This document shows, piece after piece, positions 26,746-35,411 of a stretch of 64,000 nucleotides of DNA. The DNA comes from Nocardioides baculatus (GTDB lineage: Bacteria > Actinomycetota > Actinomycetes > Propionibacteriales > Nocardioidaceae), in the NCBI RefSeq assembly GCF_016735675.1, contig NZ_JAERSG010000004.1:1-64000 (forward strand). The letters run 5' to 3'. The notes under the pieces were generated by a model. The model saw nothing but the letters and a program-made list of their open reading frames with translations. It was not told where the DNA came from and did no database searches. How positions within the stretch are numbered: position 1 is the stretch's first letter; each line of letters begins with the position of its first letter. Position numbers and translations under genes: made by a program.

Positions 26746-28467
26746 TCAGCCGACGTAGGTGAGGGCCGTCAGCCCCTCGGGCAGCGCCGGCACGAGGCGC
26801 TCGGGGCGGGTCACGTTGGTCACGGCGAGGTCGCGGCCCAGGGCGTAGACCTCGCTGCCGTCGACGGGGGCCGAGACCAGGGTCCGCATGCGGTCGCGCA
26901 CGACGTTGGACCCACCGGTCTCGACGTCGCCGGGTGCACCGTCCACGGAGATCGTGCGCACCAGCGAGAGCTCCTCGTTGATGTTGCGCAGCACGGCGAT
27001 GGAGGTCGGGGAACGCCAGGCGATGTCACGGATCCGCGTGCTGGCCTCGACGGGCAGCGGGAGCTCCTGGAGCGGGGTGAAGCCGAGGATCGTGCCCGCG
27101 GCGTCGTGGCGGATCCGGGTCGACACCACGCGGTCCGCCGTGCGGCCGCGCACCACCGCGACCAGGCGACTGCCGTCGCGGGAGACCAGCATCTTGGTGA
27201 CCGTACGACCGGTGACGCCGGGCACCACCTCCTCGCGCGCCCCTCCGTCGACGACGACGAGGAAGCGGGCCCGGCCGGCGTTGCGGTCGAGCACCCAGAT
27301 CCGGTCGCGATAGTCCCAGTGCGGCGGAGCGAGGTCGACCGCCCCGGTGATCGGGTTCGCGACCTCACCGTCCGGCGCCTGCGTCGGCGCGACGAAGAGC
27401 TCGGTGCCGCTGGCGGACACCGCCGCGACCTGCGAGCCGGAGATGCTGACGCCGATCGAGCGCAGGTCGTAGCCGCTGCCGCCGAACGGACCGAGGGTGT
27501 CCACGAAGGCACCCAGCGTGCCGCTGACGACCCGCCCGTCGTCGAGGGCGTAGAGGTCGGGAACGGGCCGCTCCCCGTCCGGGTCGAACGGGTCGCCCGC
27601 GTCGAGGTCACCCTGCGACGAACCCTCCGCGAGGGTGATCGCACGTCCGCCGACGCTGAGCTGGATCGCGCGGACCTGCGGGTCCTGACGCAGGGTCCAG
27701 GCGAGCTGCGCGAGCATCCGACGACCGATCTCCTCGTCGACCGCGGCCGGGTCGCCGGACAGCGACACCGCAGCGACCCCGCCGAAGATCGGCACCGCCA
27801 GGCCGTCGCGCGTGCCCGCCGGGAAGTAGGTGCTCACGACCTCGGCCAGCTTCTCGGGCGGTGGGGTGACCAGGCCTCGCACCAGCGTCGAGGCGGACCG
27901 GTCGCCGCGAGGCACGAAGACCGGCTCGGCGACCAGCACCTCGGCGGTCGGGTCGAAGTAGTAGAGCGAGGCGCGCTGGTACTGGTCGTCGAACCACGAC
28001 TCCGGCACGATGAGCGCGTCCGGCACGGAGTCGATGCGCCACTGGCCGTCCTCCTGGACCAGCCCGAGCTCGAGCACCCGCTTGGCGCCGGAGCGCTCCC
28101 AGGCGCCCCGGTCGTCGTAGACGTTGATGTCGGCCAGCGGCACCCGGACGAACGCCTCGCCGGTCGCCGTCCCCGGCTCGGCGTAGGTGATGATCTGCTC
28201 CTCCGGCGCCCAGGCGTCGGCGGCCTCGCCGGAGAGGAACTGGCGCGCCACCGTCGTCGTGATCGGCGTGGCCTTCATCGCCTCGAGGAAGCCCTCGACG
28301 ATGTCGGTCGCGGACTCGCCGTCGCGCGGCGGGCGCGGGTCGAACGAGATACCGGGCGCGTCGTCGGTCGCGGACGGCACCTGCGGCTCGCGCACCGGAC
28401 CGTCGGTCGGCATCGAGACGCACCCCGCGAGGAGCGCGCAGCCGGCGATGACCGGAAGAACCTTCAT
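26746..28467 (-). CDS. lpqB: Lipoprotein LpqB, partner of the MtrAB system
   Basis: With the ATG at 28467 the product is 573 residues. It begins with a lipoprotein signal (MKVLPVIAGCALLAGC, lipidated Cys16). Next come a GerMN-type domain (about 45-250; PPRDGESATDIVEGFLEAM; later ASTLVRGLVTPPPEKLAEVVSTYFP) and a C-terminal beta-propeller-like region (SGYDLRSIGVSISGSQVAAVSASG; GYDL to TRIRDIAWRSPTSIAVL). LpqB interacts with the sensor MtrB in mycobacteria and affects cell-wall behaviour. The gene follows mtrB by 77 bases, and that gap is occupied by the hairpin repeat copy 2. Confidence 0.95.
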   Translation of the reverse strand: MKVLPVIAGCALLAGCVSMPTDGPVREPQVPSATDDAPGISFDPRPPRDGESATDIVEGFLEAMKATPITTTVARQFLSGEAADAWAPEEQIITYAEPGTATGEAFVRVPLADINVYDDRGAWERSGAKRVLELGLVQEDGQWRIDSVPDALIVPESWFDDQYQRASLYYFDPTAEVLVAEPVFVPRGDRSASTLVRGLVTPPPEKLAEVVSTYFPAGTRDGLAVPIFGGVAAVSLSGDPAAVDEEIGRRMLAQLAWTLRQDPQVRAIQLSVGGRAITLAEGSSQGDLDAGDPFDPDGERPVPDLYALDDGRVVSGTLGAFVDTLGPFGGSGYDLRSIGVSISGSQVAAVSASGTELFVAPTQAPDGEVANPITGAVDLAPPHWDYRDRIWVLDRNAGRARFLVVVDGGAREEVVPGVTGRTVTKMLVSRDGSRLVAVVRGRTADRVVSTRIRHDAAGTILGFTPLQELPLPVEASTRIRDIAWRSPTSIAVLRNINEELSLVRTISVDGAPGDVETGGSNVVRDRMRTLVSAPVDGSEVYALGRDLAVTNVTRPERLVPALPEGLTALTYVG

Positions 28468-28475
28468 GGGGTTCC

Positions 28476-28539
28476 GGGGTCCCCGCGGCGTTGTTCGACG
28501 GAGGAGCGCAACGGAGGAGGAGAAGAACGTCGTGGGGTG
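28476..28539. repeat. Intergenic hairpin repeat, copy 2 (between mtrB and lpqB)
   Basis: This 64-base element matches the copy at 20033-20090 except for one substitution and two 3-base insertions (ACG and GAG). It lies inside an operon, so if it forms the predicted hairpin it could lower lpqB expression relative to mtrB. Confidence 0.85.
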
Positions 28540-28544
28540 GATCA

Positions 28545-30146
28545 TCATGCGGTCTCCCGGGCGTCGTCGGGGACGAGCGGGAGCGGCGAGTGCCGCAGCT
28601 GCGTCGTCAGGTGGCGCGGCAGGGTCAGCCGGAACTGGGCCCCCTCGCCGGGACGTCCCCAGGCCTGCAGCCAGCCGCCGTGCAGGTGGGTGTCCTCCAG
28701 GGAGATCGACAGGCCGAGCCCGGTGCCGCCGCTCGTCCGGGCACGGGCGGGGTCGGCGCGCCAGAACCGGTTGAAGACCATCGCCGACTCCCCCGGTCCG
28801 AGCCCGATGCCGTGGTCGCGAACGGCGATCGCCGCCGACTGCAGGTCGGCGCCGATGAAGATCTCGACGTCGCGCGACTCCGCGTGGTCGATCGCGTTGG
28901 TGACCAGGTTGCGCACGATGCGCTCGACACGGCGTACGTCTGCCTCGGCGACGCAGGGCACGCCGGGGTCGTGCACGACGACGCGGATGTCGCGCTGCGC
29001 GGCCAGCACCGAGGTCATGTCGACCACGCGGCGGGCCACGTCGACCAGGTCGACGTCCTCGGCCTCGAGGACGGCGGCGCCGGCGTCGAAGCGGCTGATC
29101 TCGAGCAGGTCGGCGAGCAGCGTCTCGAAGCGGTCGAGCTCCTTCTGGAGCAGCTCGGCCGCCCGCCCGGTGACCGGGTCGAGGAAGGGCCGCGCGTCGT
29201 GGATGACGTCGCTGGCCATGCGGACCGTCGTGATCGGCGTCCGCAGCTCGTGGGAGACGTCGGAGACGAACCGGCGCTGGAGCCGACTGAGCTCCTCGAG
29301 CTGGCGGATCTGCTTCTGGAGGTTGGAGGCCATCTGGTTGAACGAGGTGGCGAGGCGTGCGAGGTCGTCCTCGCCGCGCACGCGCAGCCGCTCCTGGAGC
29401 TGGCCCGCCGCGAGCCGCTCGGCGACACGGCGCGCCATCCGGATCGGCGTGACGACCTGTCGGGTCACCAGCCAGGTGAGCCCGGCGACGAGGAGCAGCA
29501 GCGGGACGCCGGCGACCAGCATCGCGCGGGACACGAGCGCGAGCGTGCGCTGCTGCTCGTCGAGGGAGTAGAGGTAGTAGAGCGTGTAGGTGTTGTTGTC
29601 GGCGGGGAGGCGCACCTGGCTCCCGACGACCACGCCAGGACCTGCCGGCAGGCCGGTGATCTCCTCCGAGGTCCGGATGTCGGTGTAGGTCCACGCCGTG
29701 GACGACACCGAGTCGAACCGCGCCTGGAGCGACTCCGGCACGCTCGCGAGGTCGAGGCCCTCGGTGAACTTGGCACCACCGTCGGCGAGGCGTACGCCGT
29801 CCGCGATCGGTGGCGACAGGACCACGGCGAAGCCGCGGCTCGAGCCGCGCGCGATGATCGGCTCGACGAGGGCCTGCTGCTGCGCGGACTCGTCGACCTC
29901 GAGGGGAGCGGCCGCGGCGAGCTGCTGGCGGGCCGTCTCGGTCTCGCCCTCGGCCTCCTGCACGACCGCGTCGACCCGGTTCTCGAGCAGGCCGTCGCGC
30001 GTCTGGTGGATGAGGAACGCGCCGACGATGCCGACGACCAGGGCGGAGAGCACCATCGTGCTGAGCACCACGCGCGCCTGCACCGACCGCCGCCAGAACG
30101 TCGGCCCGTGGCGGAGGAACTGCGGCAGCCGGTCGAGCCCGCTCAC
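28545..30146 (-). CDS. mtrB: Sensor histidine kinase MtrB
   Basis: The 533-residue kinase has a first membrane segment at about 27-47, an extracellular sensor region, a second segment (LVAGVPLLLLVAGLTWLVT) and a HAMP domain. The dimerisation helix follows with the H box FVSDVSHELRTPITTV, then the ATPase domain (N box LVTNAIDHAESR, G boxes DHGIGLGPG and TSGGTGLGLSI). It phosphorylates MtrA and governs cell division and wall hydrolase genes in actinobacteria. GTG at 30146, 22 bases after the mtrA stop, gives the usual MtrB N-terminus; a GTG at 30200 overlapping mtrA would add 18 residues. Confidence 0.97.
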   Translation of the reverse strand: MSGLDRLPQFLRHGPTFWRRSVQARVVLSTMVLSALVVGIVGAFLIHQTRDGLLENRVDAVVQEAEGETETARQQLAAAAPLEVDESAQQQALVEPIIARGSSRGFAVVLSPPIADGVRLADGGAKFTEGLDLASVPESLQARFDSVSSTAWTYTDIRTSEEITGLPAGPGVVVGSQVRLPADNNTYTLYYLYSLDEQQRTLALVSRAMLVAGVPLLLLVAGLTWLVTRQVVTPIRMARRVAERLAAGQLQERLRVRGEDDLARLATSFNQMASNLQKQIRQLEELSRLQRRFVSDVSHELRTPITTVRMASDVIHDARPFLDPVTGRAAELLQKELDRFETLLADLLEISRFDAGAAVLEAEDVDLVDVARRVVDMTSVLAAQRDIRVVVHDPGVPCVAEADVRRVERIVRNLVTNAIDHAESRDVEIFIGADLQSAAIAVRDHGIGLGPGESAMVFNRFWRADPARARTSGGTGLGLSISLEDTHLHGGWLQAWGRPGEGAQFRLTLPRHLTTQLRHSPLPLVPDDARETA

Positions 30147-30168
30147 CTGTTGCTCATCGTCGACGGCC

Positions 30169-30867
30169 CTAGGACTTGCCGGCCTTGTAGCCGACGCCAC
30201 GCACCGTCACCACGACCTCCGGGTTCTCCGGGTCGTGCTCGACCTTCGAGCGCAGCCGCTGGACGTGCACGTTGACCAGGCGGGTGTCGGCGCTGTGCCG
30301 GTAGCCCCAGACCTGCTCGAGCAGCACCTCGCGGGTGAAGACCTGCCACGGCTTGCGCGCCAGGCAGACGAGCAGGTCGAACTCGAGCGGCGTCAGGTTG
30401 ATCGGCTCGCCGTCCCGCGTGACCGAGTGCCCGGCGACGTCGATGGACACGTCGCCGATGGTGAGGCCCTCGTCGTTGGACACGTCGTTGCGGCGTACGC
30501 GCGCACGGACGCGGGCGACGAGCTCCTTGGGCTTGAACGGCTTGACGATGTAGTCGTCGGCGCCGGACTCGAGGCCGACGACCACGTCGACGGTGTCGCC
30601 CTTCGCGGTGAGCATCACGATCGGCACGCCGGACTCGGCGCGGATCTCCTTGCAGACGTCGATGCCGTCCTTGCCGGGCAGCATGAGGTCGAGCAGCACC
30701 AGGTCGGGCTTGTAGTCGCGGAAGGCGTCGAGCGCGATGTCGCCGCGACCGACGATCCGGCTGTCGAACCCCTCCTGGCGGAGGACGATGGAGAGCATCT
30801 CCGCCAGGGAGGCGTCGTCGTCGACGACGAGCACGCTGCCGCGCGCCGGTTCGGCAAGGTCGGTCAT
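30169..30867 (-). CDS. mtrA: Response regulator MtrA
   Basis: This 232-residue OmpR/PhoB-type regulator has acidic residues D16-D18, phosphoacceptor Asp60 in LVLLDLMLPG, T and K in MLTAKG and IVKPFKPKE, and a winged-helix DNA-binding domain (about 130-228; INLTPLEFDLLVCLARKPWQVFTREVLLEQVWGY). MtrA is a near-universal actinobacterial regulator of DNA replication, septation and peptidoglycan remodelling. The ATG at 30867 is preceded by TAGACT seven bases upstream. A short inverted repeat (GGGAC and GTCCC) lies at 30881-30893, within the expected -10/-35 spacer, and could be an autoregulatory site. Confidence 0.98.
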   Translation of the reverse strand: MTDLAEPARGSVLVVDDDASLAEMLSIVLRQEGFDSRIVGRGDIALDAFRDYKPDLVLLDLMLPGKDGIDVCKEIRAESGVPIVMLTAKGDTVDVVVGLESGADDYIVKPFKPKELVARVRARVRRNDVSNDEGLTIGDVSIDVAGHSVTRDGEPINLTPLEFDLLVCLARKPWQVFTREVLLEQVWGYRHSADTRLVNVHVQRLRSKVEHDPENPEVVVTVRGVGYKAGKS

Positions 30868-30874
30868 GGTGTCC

Positions 30875-30880
30875 AGTCTA
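30875..30880 (-). promoter_or_regulatory. -10 element TAGACT before mtrA
   Basis: On the minus strand TAGACT is followed by GGACACC and then the mtrA ATG, with no ribosome binding site. This suggests leaderless transcription of the mtrA-mtrB-lpqB operon. Confidence 0.5.
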
Positions 30881-30920
30881 GGGACAGGGTCCCCGCTGGA
30901 ACCCGGTATCCGGACACGCG

Positions 30921-32372
30921 TCAGTAGCGGTAGTGGTCCGACTTGTAGGGACCCTCGACGTCGACGCCGAGGTAGGCGGCCTGCTCCTTGGTGAGCTCGG
31001 TGAGCTCCACGCCGAGGGCGTCGAGGTGCAGGCGGGCCACCTCCTCGTCGAGGTGCTTGGGCAGCACGTGGACGCCGAGCTCGTAGTCGTCGGCCTTCGA
31101 GAACAGCTCGACCTGCGCCAGCACCTGGTTGGTGAAGGAGTTCGACATCACGAACGACGGGTGGCCGGTCGCGTTGCCGAGGTTGAGCAGGCGGCCCTCG
31201 GACAGCACGATGATCTTCTTGCTGGGCTTGTCGTCCTCGGCCGGGAAGATCCACTGGTGGACCTGCGGCTTGATCTCGTCCTTGACGATGCCGGGGATCC
31301 TGGCCAGGCCGGCCATGTTGATCTCGTTGTCGAAGTGACCGATGTTTCCGACGATCGCCTGGTGCTTCATCTTGTGGAAGTGTTCCACGGTGATGATGTC
31401 GAAGTTGCCGGTCGTGGTGATGAAGATGTCGGCGGTCTCGACGACCGACTCGAGGCGCTTGACCTCGTAGCCGTCCATCGCGGCCTGCAGCGCGCAGATC
31501 GGGTCGATCTCGGTGACGATGACGCGGGCGCCCTGGCCGCGCAGCGACTCCGCGGAGCCCTTGCCGACGTCGCCGTAGCCGCAGACGACCGCGACCTTGC
31601 CGCCGATCATGACGTCGGTGGCGCGGTTGATGCCGTCGATGAGCGAGTGGCGGCAGCCGTACTTGTTGTCGAACTTCGACTTGGTGACCGAGTCGTTGAC
31701 GTTGATCGCCGGGAAGAGGAGCGTGCCCTCCTTGAAGCGCTCGTAGAGGCGCAAGACGCCGGTCGTGGTCTCCTCGGAGACGCCCTTGACCATCGGGGCG
31801 CGCTTGGTCCAGCGCTGCGGGTCGTTCTCGAGCGAGCGGGCCAGGACGCGCAGCACCTCCTTGAACTCCTCGTTGTCGGTGGAGTCCTGCGACGGCACGG
31901 CGCCGGCCTTCTCGTACTCGACACCGAGGTGCAGCAGCATGGTGATGTCGCCGCCGTCGTCGAGCAGCATGTTGGGGCCGCCCTCGGCGAAGTCGAACAC
32001 CTTCTCCGCCTCGTCCCAGTACTCGGCGAGGGTCTCGCCCTTCCAGGCGAAGACGGGGACGCCCTGCGGGTCCTCGGGGGTGCCCCCCTTGGCCGGCGGA
32101 CCGACGACGACCGCCGCGGCGGCGTGGTCCTGGGTCGAGAAGATGTTGCAGGTCGCCCAGCGGATGTCCGCGCCAAGAGCCGCGAGGGTCTCGATCAGCA
32201 CGGCGGTCTGGATCGTCATGTGCAGCGAGCCGGCGATGCGGGCACCGGCGAGCGGCTGGTCCTTGCCGTAGCGCTCGCGCATGGCCATCAGGCCGGGCAT
32301 CTCGTGCTCGGCGAGCTCGATCTCCTTGCGGCCGTAGGCGGCGAGGCTGAGGTCAGCGACGTTGAAGTCCAT
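30921..32372 (-). CDS. ahcY: S-adenosylhomocysteine hydrolase
   Basis: The 483-residue enzyme starts [20 protein letters not shown]. It carries the expected substrate residues ([29 protein letters not shown]), the catalytic lysine/aspartate region [15 protein letters not shown] and the NAD-binding motif [15 protein letters not shown]. The C-terminus KSDHYRY supplies the Lys and Tyr that complete the active site. It splits SAH to adenosine and homocysteine, keeping methyltransferases active. The insert between about 90 and 130 is typical for the bacterial long form. No SAH or SAM riboswitch could be recognised in the short leader. mtrA lies downstream as in mycobacteria, without the tmk gene between them. 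Confidence 0.99.
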   Translation of the reverse strand: MDFNVADLSLAAYGRKEIELAEHEMPGLMAMRERYGKDQPLAGARIAGSLHMTIQTAVLIETLAALGADIRWATCNIFSTQDHAAAAVVVGPPAKGGTPEDPQGVPVFAWKGETLAEYWDEAEKVFDFAEGGPNMLLDDGGDITMLLHLGVEYEKAGAVPSQDSTDNEEFKEVLRVLARSLENDPQRWTKRAPMVKGVSEETTTGVLRLYERFKEGTLLFPAINVNDSVTKSKFDNKYGCRHSLIDGINRATDVMIGGKVAVVCGYGDVGKGSAESLRGQGARVIVTEIDPICALQAAMDGYEVKRLESVVETADIFITTTGNFDIITVEHFHKMKHQAIVGNIGHFDNEINMAGLARIPGIVKDEIKPQVHQWIFPAEDDKPSKKIIVLSEGRLLNLGNATGHPSFVMSNSFTNQVLAQVELFSKADDYELGVHVLPKHLDEEVARLHLDALGVELTELTKEQAAYLGVDVEGPYKSDHYRY

Positions 32373-32465
32373 CAGTGTTCTCCTGGTGCGGAAGAGGCCG
32401 TCTGCGCCGCACATCTGTGCGTAGTCGGGATCTCCCGCGCGGACATCACGAGGGTAGGACTGGGA

Positions 32466-33548
32466 TCAGCGATTCGGAGAATCCTCGTGAGCGGCGTCAC
32501 CGTGCTCGCCGGCCTCGTCCGCAGCGTGCCCACCACCGTGCCCGCCACCGTGTCCACCGCCGATGCCCAGCGCCATCAGGACCGCCAGGATGATGCCGCC
32601 GACGACCAGGCCGACGATCGCGGAGAGGACCGTGTTGAGGAGCCAGCCGGCGATGGCGCCGAGCGCCCCGCCGACGGCGTCGTGGACGTCGACCTCCCAG
32701 TGGTGCACGAGGTCGTACGGCGCGTGCAGCACGTCGCCGAGCCCGGTGCCCTCGAGCAGGCCGTCGTGCCCGCCGATCTCGTAGAGGCTGACCAGGAAGA
32801 TGTGGCCACCGACCCAGAGCATCGCCAGGGTGCCGATGAAGGAGATCGCCGCCAGGAGCCGCGGCATCGCCGACACCAGCGCGAGCCCGATGCGCTGGGA
32901 GGCCTTGGACGGCTTCCCGGCGAGGTGCAGGCCGACGTCGTCCATCTTCACGATCAGGGCGACCACGCCGTAGACGAGGACCGTGATCAGGACCGCGACC
33001 ACGCCCAGCACGATCGCCCGCATCCAGATGCTGGCGTCGGGGTCGGACCCGACGACCTCCTTGAGCGCGATGACCATGATCTCGGCGCTGAGGATGAAGT
33101 CGGTGCGGATGGCCTGGGCGATCGTGCGGGCCTCGTGCTCGGGGCTGAGCTCGCCCTGCTCGGAGATGTCCTCGTCGGCCTCGGTCGCGTGGCCGGTGAG
33201 CTTCTCGTGGACCTTGTGCGCGCCCTCGTAGGCCAGGAACGCGCCACCGAAGATCAGGATCACCGGCAGCAGCGAGGGCAGGAACTGCCCGAGCAGCACG
33301 GCCGCGGGGAGGATGAAGAGGAGCTTGTTGCGCAGCGAGCCGATGGCGATCTTCTTGATGATCGGCAGCTCGCGTGCGGCCGCGGACCCCTGGAGGTACT
33401 GCGGCGTCACGGCCGTGTCGTCGACGACCACGCCGGCTGCCTTGGCGCTGGCGCGCGCAGCCGCGGCACCCACGTCGTCCACGCTGGCAGCGGCGATGCG
33501 CGCGAGTGCGGCGACGTCGTCGAGGAGGGCGAACAGTCCGCCGGCCAT
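32466..33548 (-). CDS. DUF808 family membrane protein
   Basis: The 360-residue protein opens with the diagnostic DUF808 sequence MAGGLFALLDDVAALAR, then ASVDDVGAAAARASAKAAGVVVDDTAVTP. Five to seven membrane segments follow (KLLFILPAAVLLGQFLPSLL; MRAIVLGVVAVLITVLVYG; LLAAISFIGTLAMLWVGG; LLNTVLSAIVGLVVGGIILA). A Gly/His-rich tail (repeats of GGGHGGGHGG) could bind metal ions, but this is inference. The family has no established function. A ribosome binding site (AAGGAT) precedes the ATG. Confidence 0.92.
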   Translation of the reverse strand: MAGGLFALLDDVAALARIAAASVDDVGAAAARASAKAAGVVVDDTAVTPQYLQGSAAARELPIIKKIAIGSLRNKLLFILPAAVLLGQFLPSLLPVILIFGGAFLAYEGAHKVHEKLTGHATEADEDISEQGELSPEHEARTIAQAIRTDFILSAEIMVIALKEVVGSDPDASIWMRAIVLGVVAVLITVLVYGVVALIVKMDDVGLHLAGKPSKASQRIGLALVSAMPRLLAAISFIGTLAMLWVGGHIFLVSLYEIGGHDGLLEGTGLGDVLHAPYDLVHHWEVDVHDAVGGALGAIAGWLLNTVLSAIVGLVVGGIILAVLMALGIGGGHGGGHGGGHAADEAGEHGDAAHEDSPNR

Positions 33549-33603
33549 GGGCGATCCTTCGGGTCGTGGGGTCGGGGCTGCAGCCTATCGGCGGCTCCCC
33601 CGG

Positions 33604-34173
33604 TCAGCCGCCGTCGACCTCGCGGCGCATGACCCAACGCCACTTCGCGATCTGCCGGTCGCGGACGAAGCCGAGGTCGGCATAGAGCGTCTCGGGTCCG
33701 GTGTGGAGGTACGCGCCGCGCTGCGGCAAGCGGTCGTCGACCTGCTCCGGGTAGGCCTCGACGACTCCCCCGCCGGCCGTGCGGATCTCCTCCAGGACCG
33801 CGGTCACCGCGGCTCGCGCGACGCCCTTCTCACGATGCTTGCTTCCGGTGAAGATGCAGCCGATCCGCCAGCGCGGGAGCTCGACCAGGTCCTTCTCGTA
33901 GGCCTTGACGTTCTTGATGTGGGGCAGCTCGTCAGGGGTGCCGAACTGGCACCAGCCGACGGCCTGTTCGCCGTCGTAGACCAGCACCTGGCGGACGGTG
34001 CCTGCATCGGTGTGTGCACGCTTCGCGAGGCGGTGGTCCTCCGCATCGCCTGCGAGGCCCTCGGGGTGGAAGCCGATGCACCAGCATCCGCCCCACACGC
34101 CGTTGTTGGCCTCGACGAGCGCGGCGAAGTCGTCCCACGTGTCCGGAGCGAGCAACCGCGTCTCGTACGTCAT
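33604..34173 (-). CDS. GNAT-family N-acetyltransferase
   Basis: The 189-residue protein begins TYETRLLAPDTWDDFAALVEANNGVWGGCWC and contains a GNAT acetyl-CoA region (IGCIFTGSKHREKGVARAAV, with the V-x-x-x-x-R-x-x-G/A pattern somewhat relaxed to KHREKGVA). The WGGCWCIGFHPEG signature near residue 27 is typical for a particular actinobacterial subgroup. The substrate is unknown. It overlaps the upstream acetyltransferase gene by four bases (ATGA), so the two are translated together. Confidence 0.85.
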   Translation of the reverse strand: MTYETRLLAPDTWDDFAALVEANNGVWGGCWCIGFHPEGLAGDAEDHRLAKRAHTDAGTVRQVLVYDGEQAVGWCQFGTPDELPHIKNVKAYEKDLVELPRWRIGCIFTGSKHREKGVARAAVTAVLEEIRTAGGGVVEAYPEQVDDRLPQRGAYLHTGPETLYADLGFVRDRQIAKWRWVMRREVDGG

Positions 34174-34679
34174 GTGGCCACGCTGGGTCCGGAAGCGGAC
34201 GATCCTGCGTCGTAGGCGTAGATGAGCTGCGCGGCGTGTGGCGGCATTGCGCCGGGAGCCCGCTCACCCGTGTCGGCCCAGCCGACCTTCTCCCAGAACG
34301 CGCGTCCTCGCGGGTTGGCGGCGTACACGCGGAGCCACGGTCGCTCGACCCCGGCCGTCCCCATCCGCTCGAGGAGCTCGTCGTGCGCCGCGTGCGCCAG
34401 TCCGCTGCCCCACTCCTCCAGCGCGACCCCGAAGTGCTTGACCTCGGCGCCCGAGACCGCCGCGAACCCGGCGATCTCGCCGTCGCGCAGGATCACGAAG
34501 CACTCGATCTCCGGGTCCGCGATCTCCTCCCGCCAGCGGTCGGCGAGGACGTCGCGCGGGAAGGGATGGGTGTCCTGCGGGAACACCCCGGACAGCCCGG
34601 CGACCGACGCGGGTTCCTGGACGTCCATCACGATCGCGACGTCCTCGACGCGCATCGCACGGAGCACCGACGGAGGCAT
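34170..34679 (-). CDS. GNAT-family N-acetyltransferase
   Basis: The 169-residue protein has a GNAT fold (LRAMRVEDVAIVMDVQEPASV; FVILRDGEIAGFAAVSG; LRVYAANPRGRAFWEKVGW with the C-terminal family motif N-x-R-A-x-x-F-Y/W-x-x-x-G). The central acetyl-CoA loop is weak (EWGSGLAHAAHDELL), so the reaction is not certain. It is the first gene of a two-gene operon with another GNAT gene. TAGTGT six bases before the ATG marks a leaderless promoter. Confidence 0.85.
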   Translation of the reverse strand: MPPSVLRAMRVEDVAIVMDVQEPASVAGLSGVFPQDTHPFPRDVLADRWREEIADPEIECFVILRDGEIAGFAAVSGAEVKHFGVALEEWGSGLAHAAHDELLERMGTAGVERPWLRVYAANPRGRAFWEKVGWADTGERAPGAMPPHAAQLIYAYDAGSSASGPSVAT

Positions 34680-34685
34680 GGCTGG

Positions 34686-34691
34686 ACACTA
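34686..34691 (-). promoter_or_regulatory. -10 element TAGTGT, leaderless start
   Basis: On the minus strand TAGTGT is followed by CCAGCC and the ATG of the acetyltransferase gene at 34679. No ribosome binding site is visible. Confidence 0.4.
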
Positions 34692-34762
34692 GCCTCGCCC
34701 GACGACGTCACCCTCGGACCTCGCCGACCACGCGCGGCTCGTCTGCGGTGGCATCTGGGGGG

Positions 34763-35277
34763 TCACACCATTCGCTCAGCGATGAGGCCTGCGCACTCGT
34801 CGGGCGACGCGGTGCCGCTGTCGACGACGAGGTCGTAGACGACACCACGGTGGACTGCCGTGGCCTGCCCTGCGGCCATCCCGGTGGGACGGTCGCCGCG
34901 TGCACGTTCGCGAGCCGCGGCCACCTCGGGGGCGCACTGGACCCCGACCCACAGCACCTCCAGCCCTGCGAGGTGCACTCCCGTGCGCTGCTGCGAGGCC
35001 GCACCGTCGAGGAAGACGTCGTCGATGATCACTCCTGCTCCCGCTCGTGCCATCTCCGCGACCCCACGCGACCAGGCGGACTCCAGCGCGCGCCACCCGC
35101 CACCGAGCACCACCTCCCCCTGCGGACCGTAGGAGACCGACGACGGCGGGGCGACGTGGATGAGGTCGTCGACGCCCAGCAGGAGCCACGGTCGGGGCAG
35201 CAGGGCCTGCAGACACCGACCGATGCTCGTCTTGCCCGCGCTCGACCCACGTTCAGCACGACGACGTCGACACCCAT
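34763..35277 (-). pseudogene. Chloramphenicol phosphotransferase-like gene with a frameshift at its P-loop
   Basis: The N-terminus MGVDVVVLNVG reads from the ATG at 35277 in one frame. The rest (GSSAGKTSIGRCLQALLP, then LLLGVDDLIHVAPPSS, GVIIDDVFLDG and VLWVGVQCAPEVAAARE) reads in another. Together they form a chloramphenicol-phosphotransferase-like kinase of about 171 residues, with the P-loop G-S-S-A-G-K-T-S intact in the second frame. Adding one G to the three-base G run at 35246-35248 restores NVGSSAGKTS. This is either a recent one-base deletion that kills the gene or a sequencing error. The family phosphorylates small molecules; drug resistance cannot be concluded. Confidence 0.72.
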
Positions 35278-35398
35278 CCCCGCATTGTCTGCCGCCGCCG
35301 CGCGCGACGATCAGGCGGGCCAGGTCACAGGTCGACACCGCACCACACGACCTCTCCACAGATCCCGTCCACCGGCAGCGAATGTCGGTGGCCAGGCG

Positions 35399-35404
35399 TA
35401 GAAT
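35399..35404 (+). promoter_or_regulatory. -10 element TAGAAT before the HNH gene
   Basis: TAGAAT lies seven bases before the ATG at 35412 with no ribosome binding site. It supports that ATG rather than the open frame further upstream. Confidence 0.45.
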
Positions 35405-35411
35405 CGAACAC

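Noticed and set aside
30147..30200. Extended MtrB start at GTG 30200 overlapping mtrA
   Set aside because: It would add 18 residues with no family similarity. The GTG at 30146 gives the usual N-terminus just ahead of the first membrane helix.
32373..32465. Possible SAH or SAM riboswitch upstream of ahcY
   Set aside because: The 93-base leader does not show the conserved core of known SAH or SAM aptamers, and the gap is too short for most of them.
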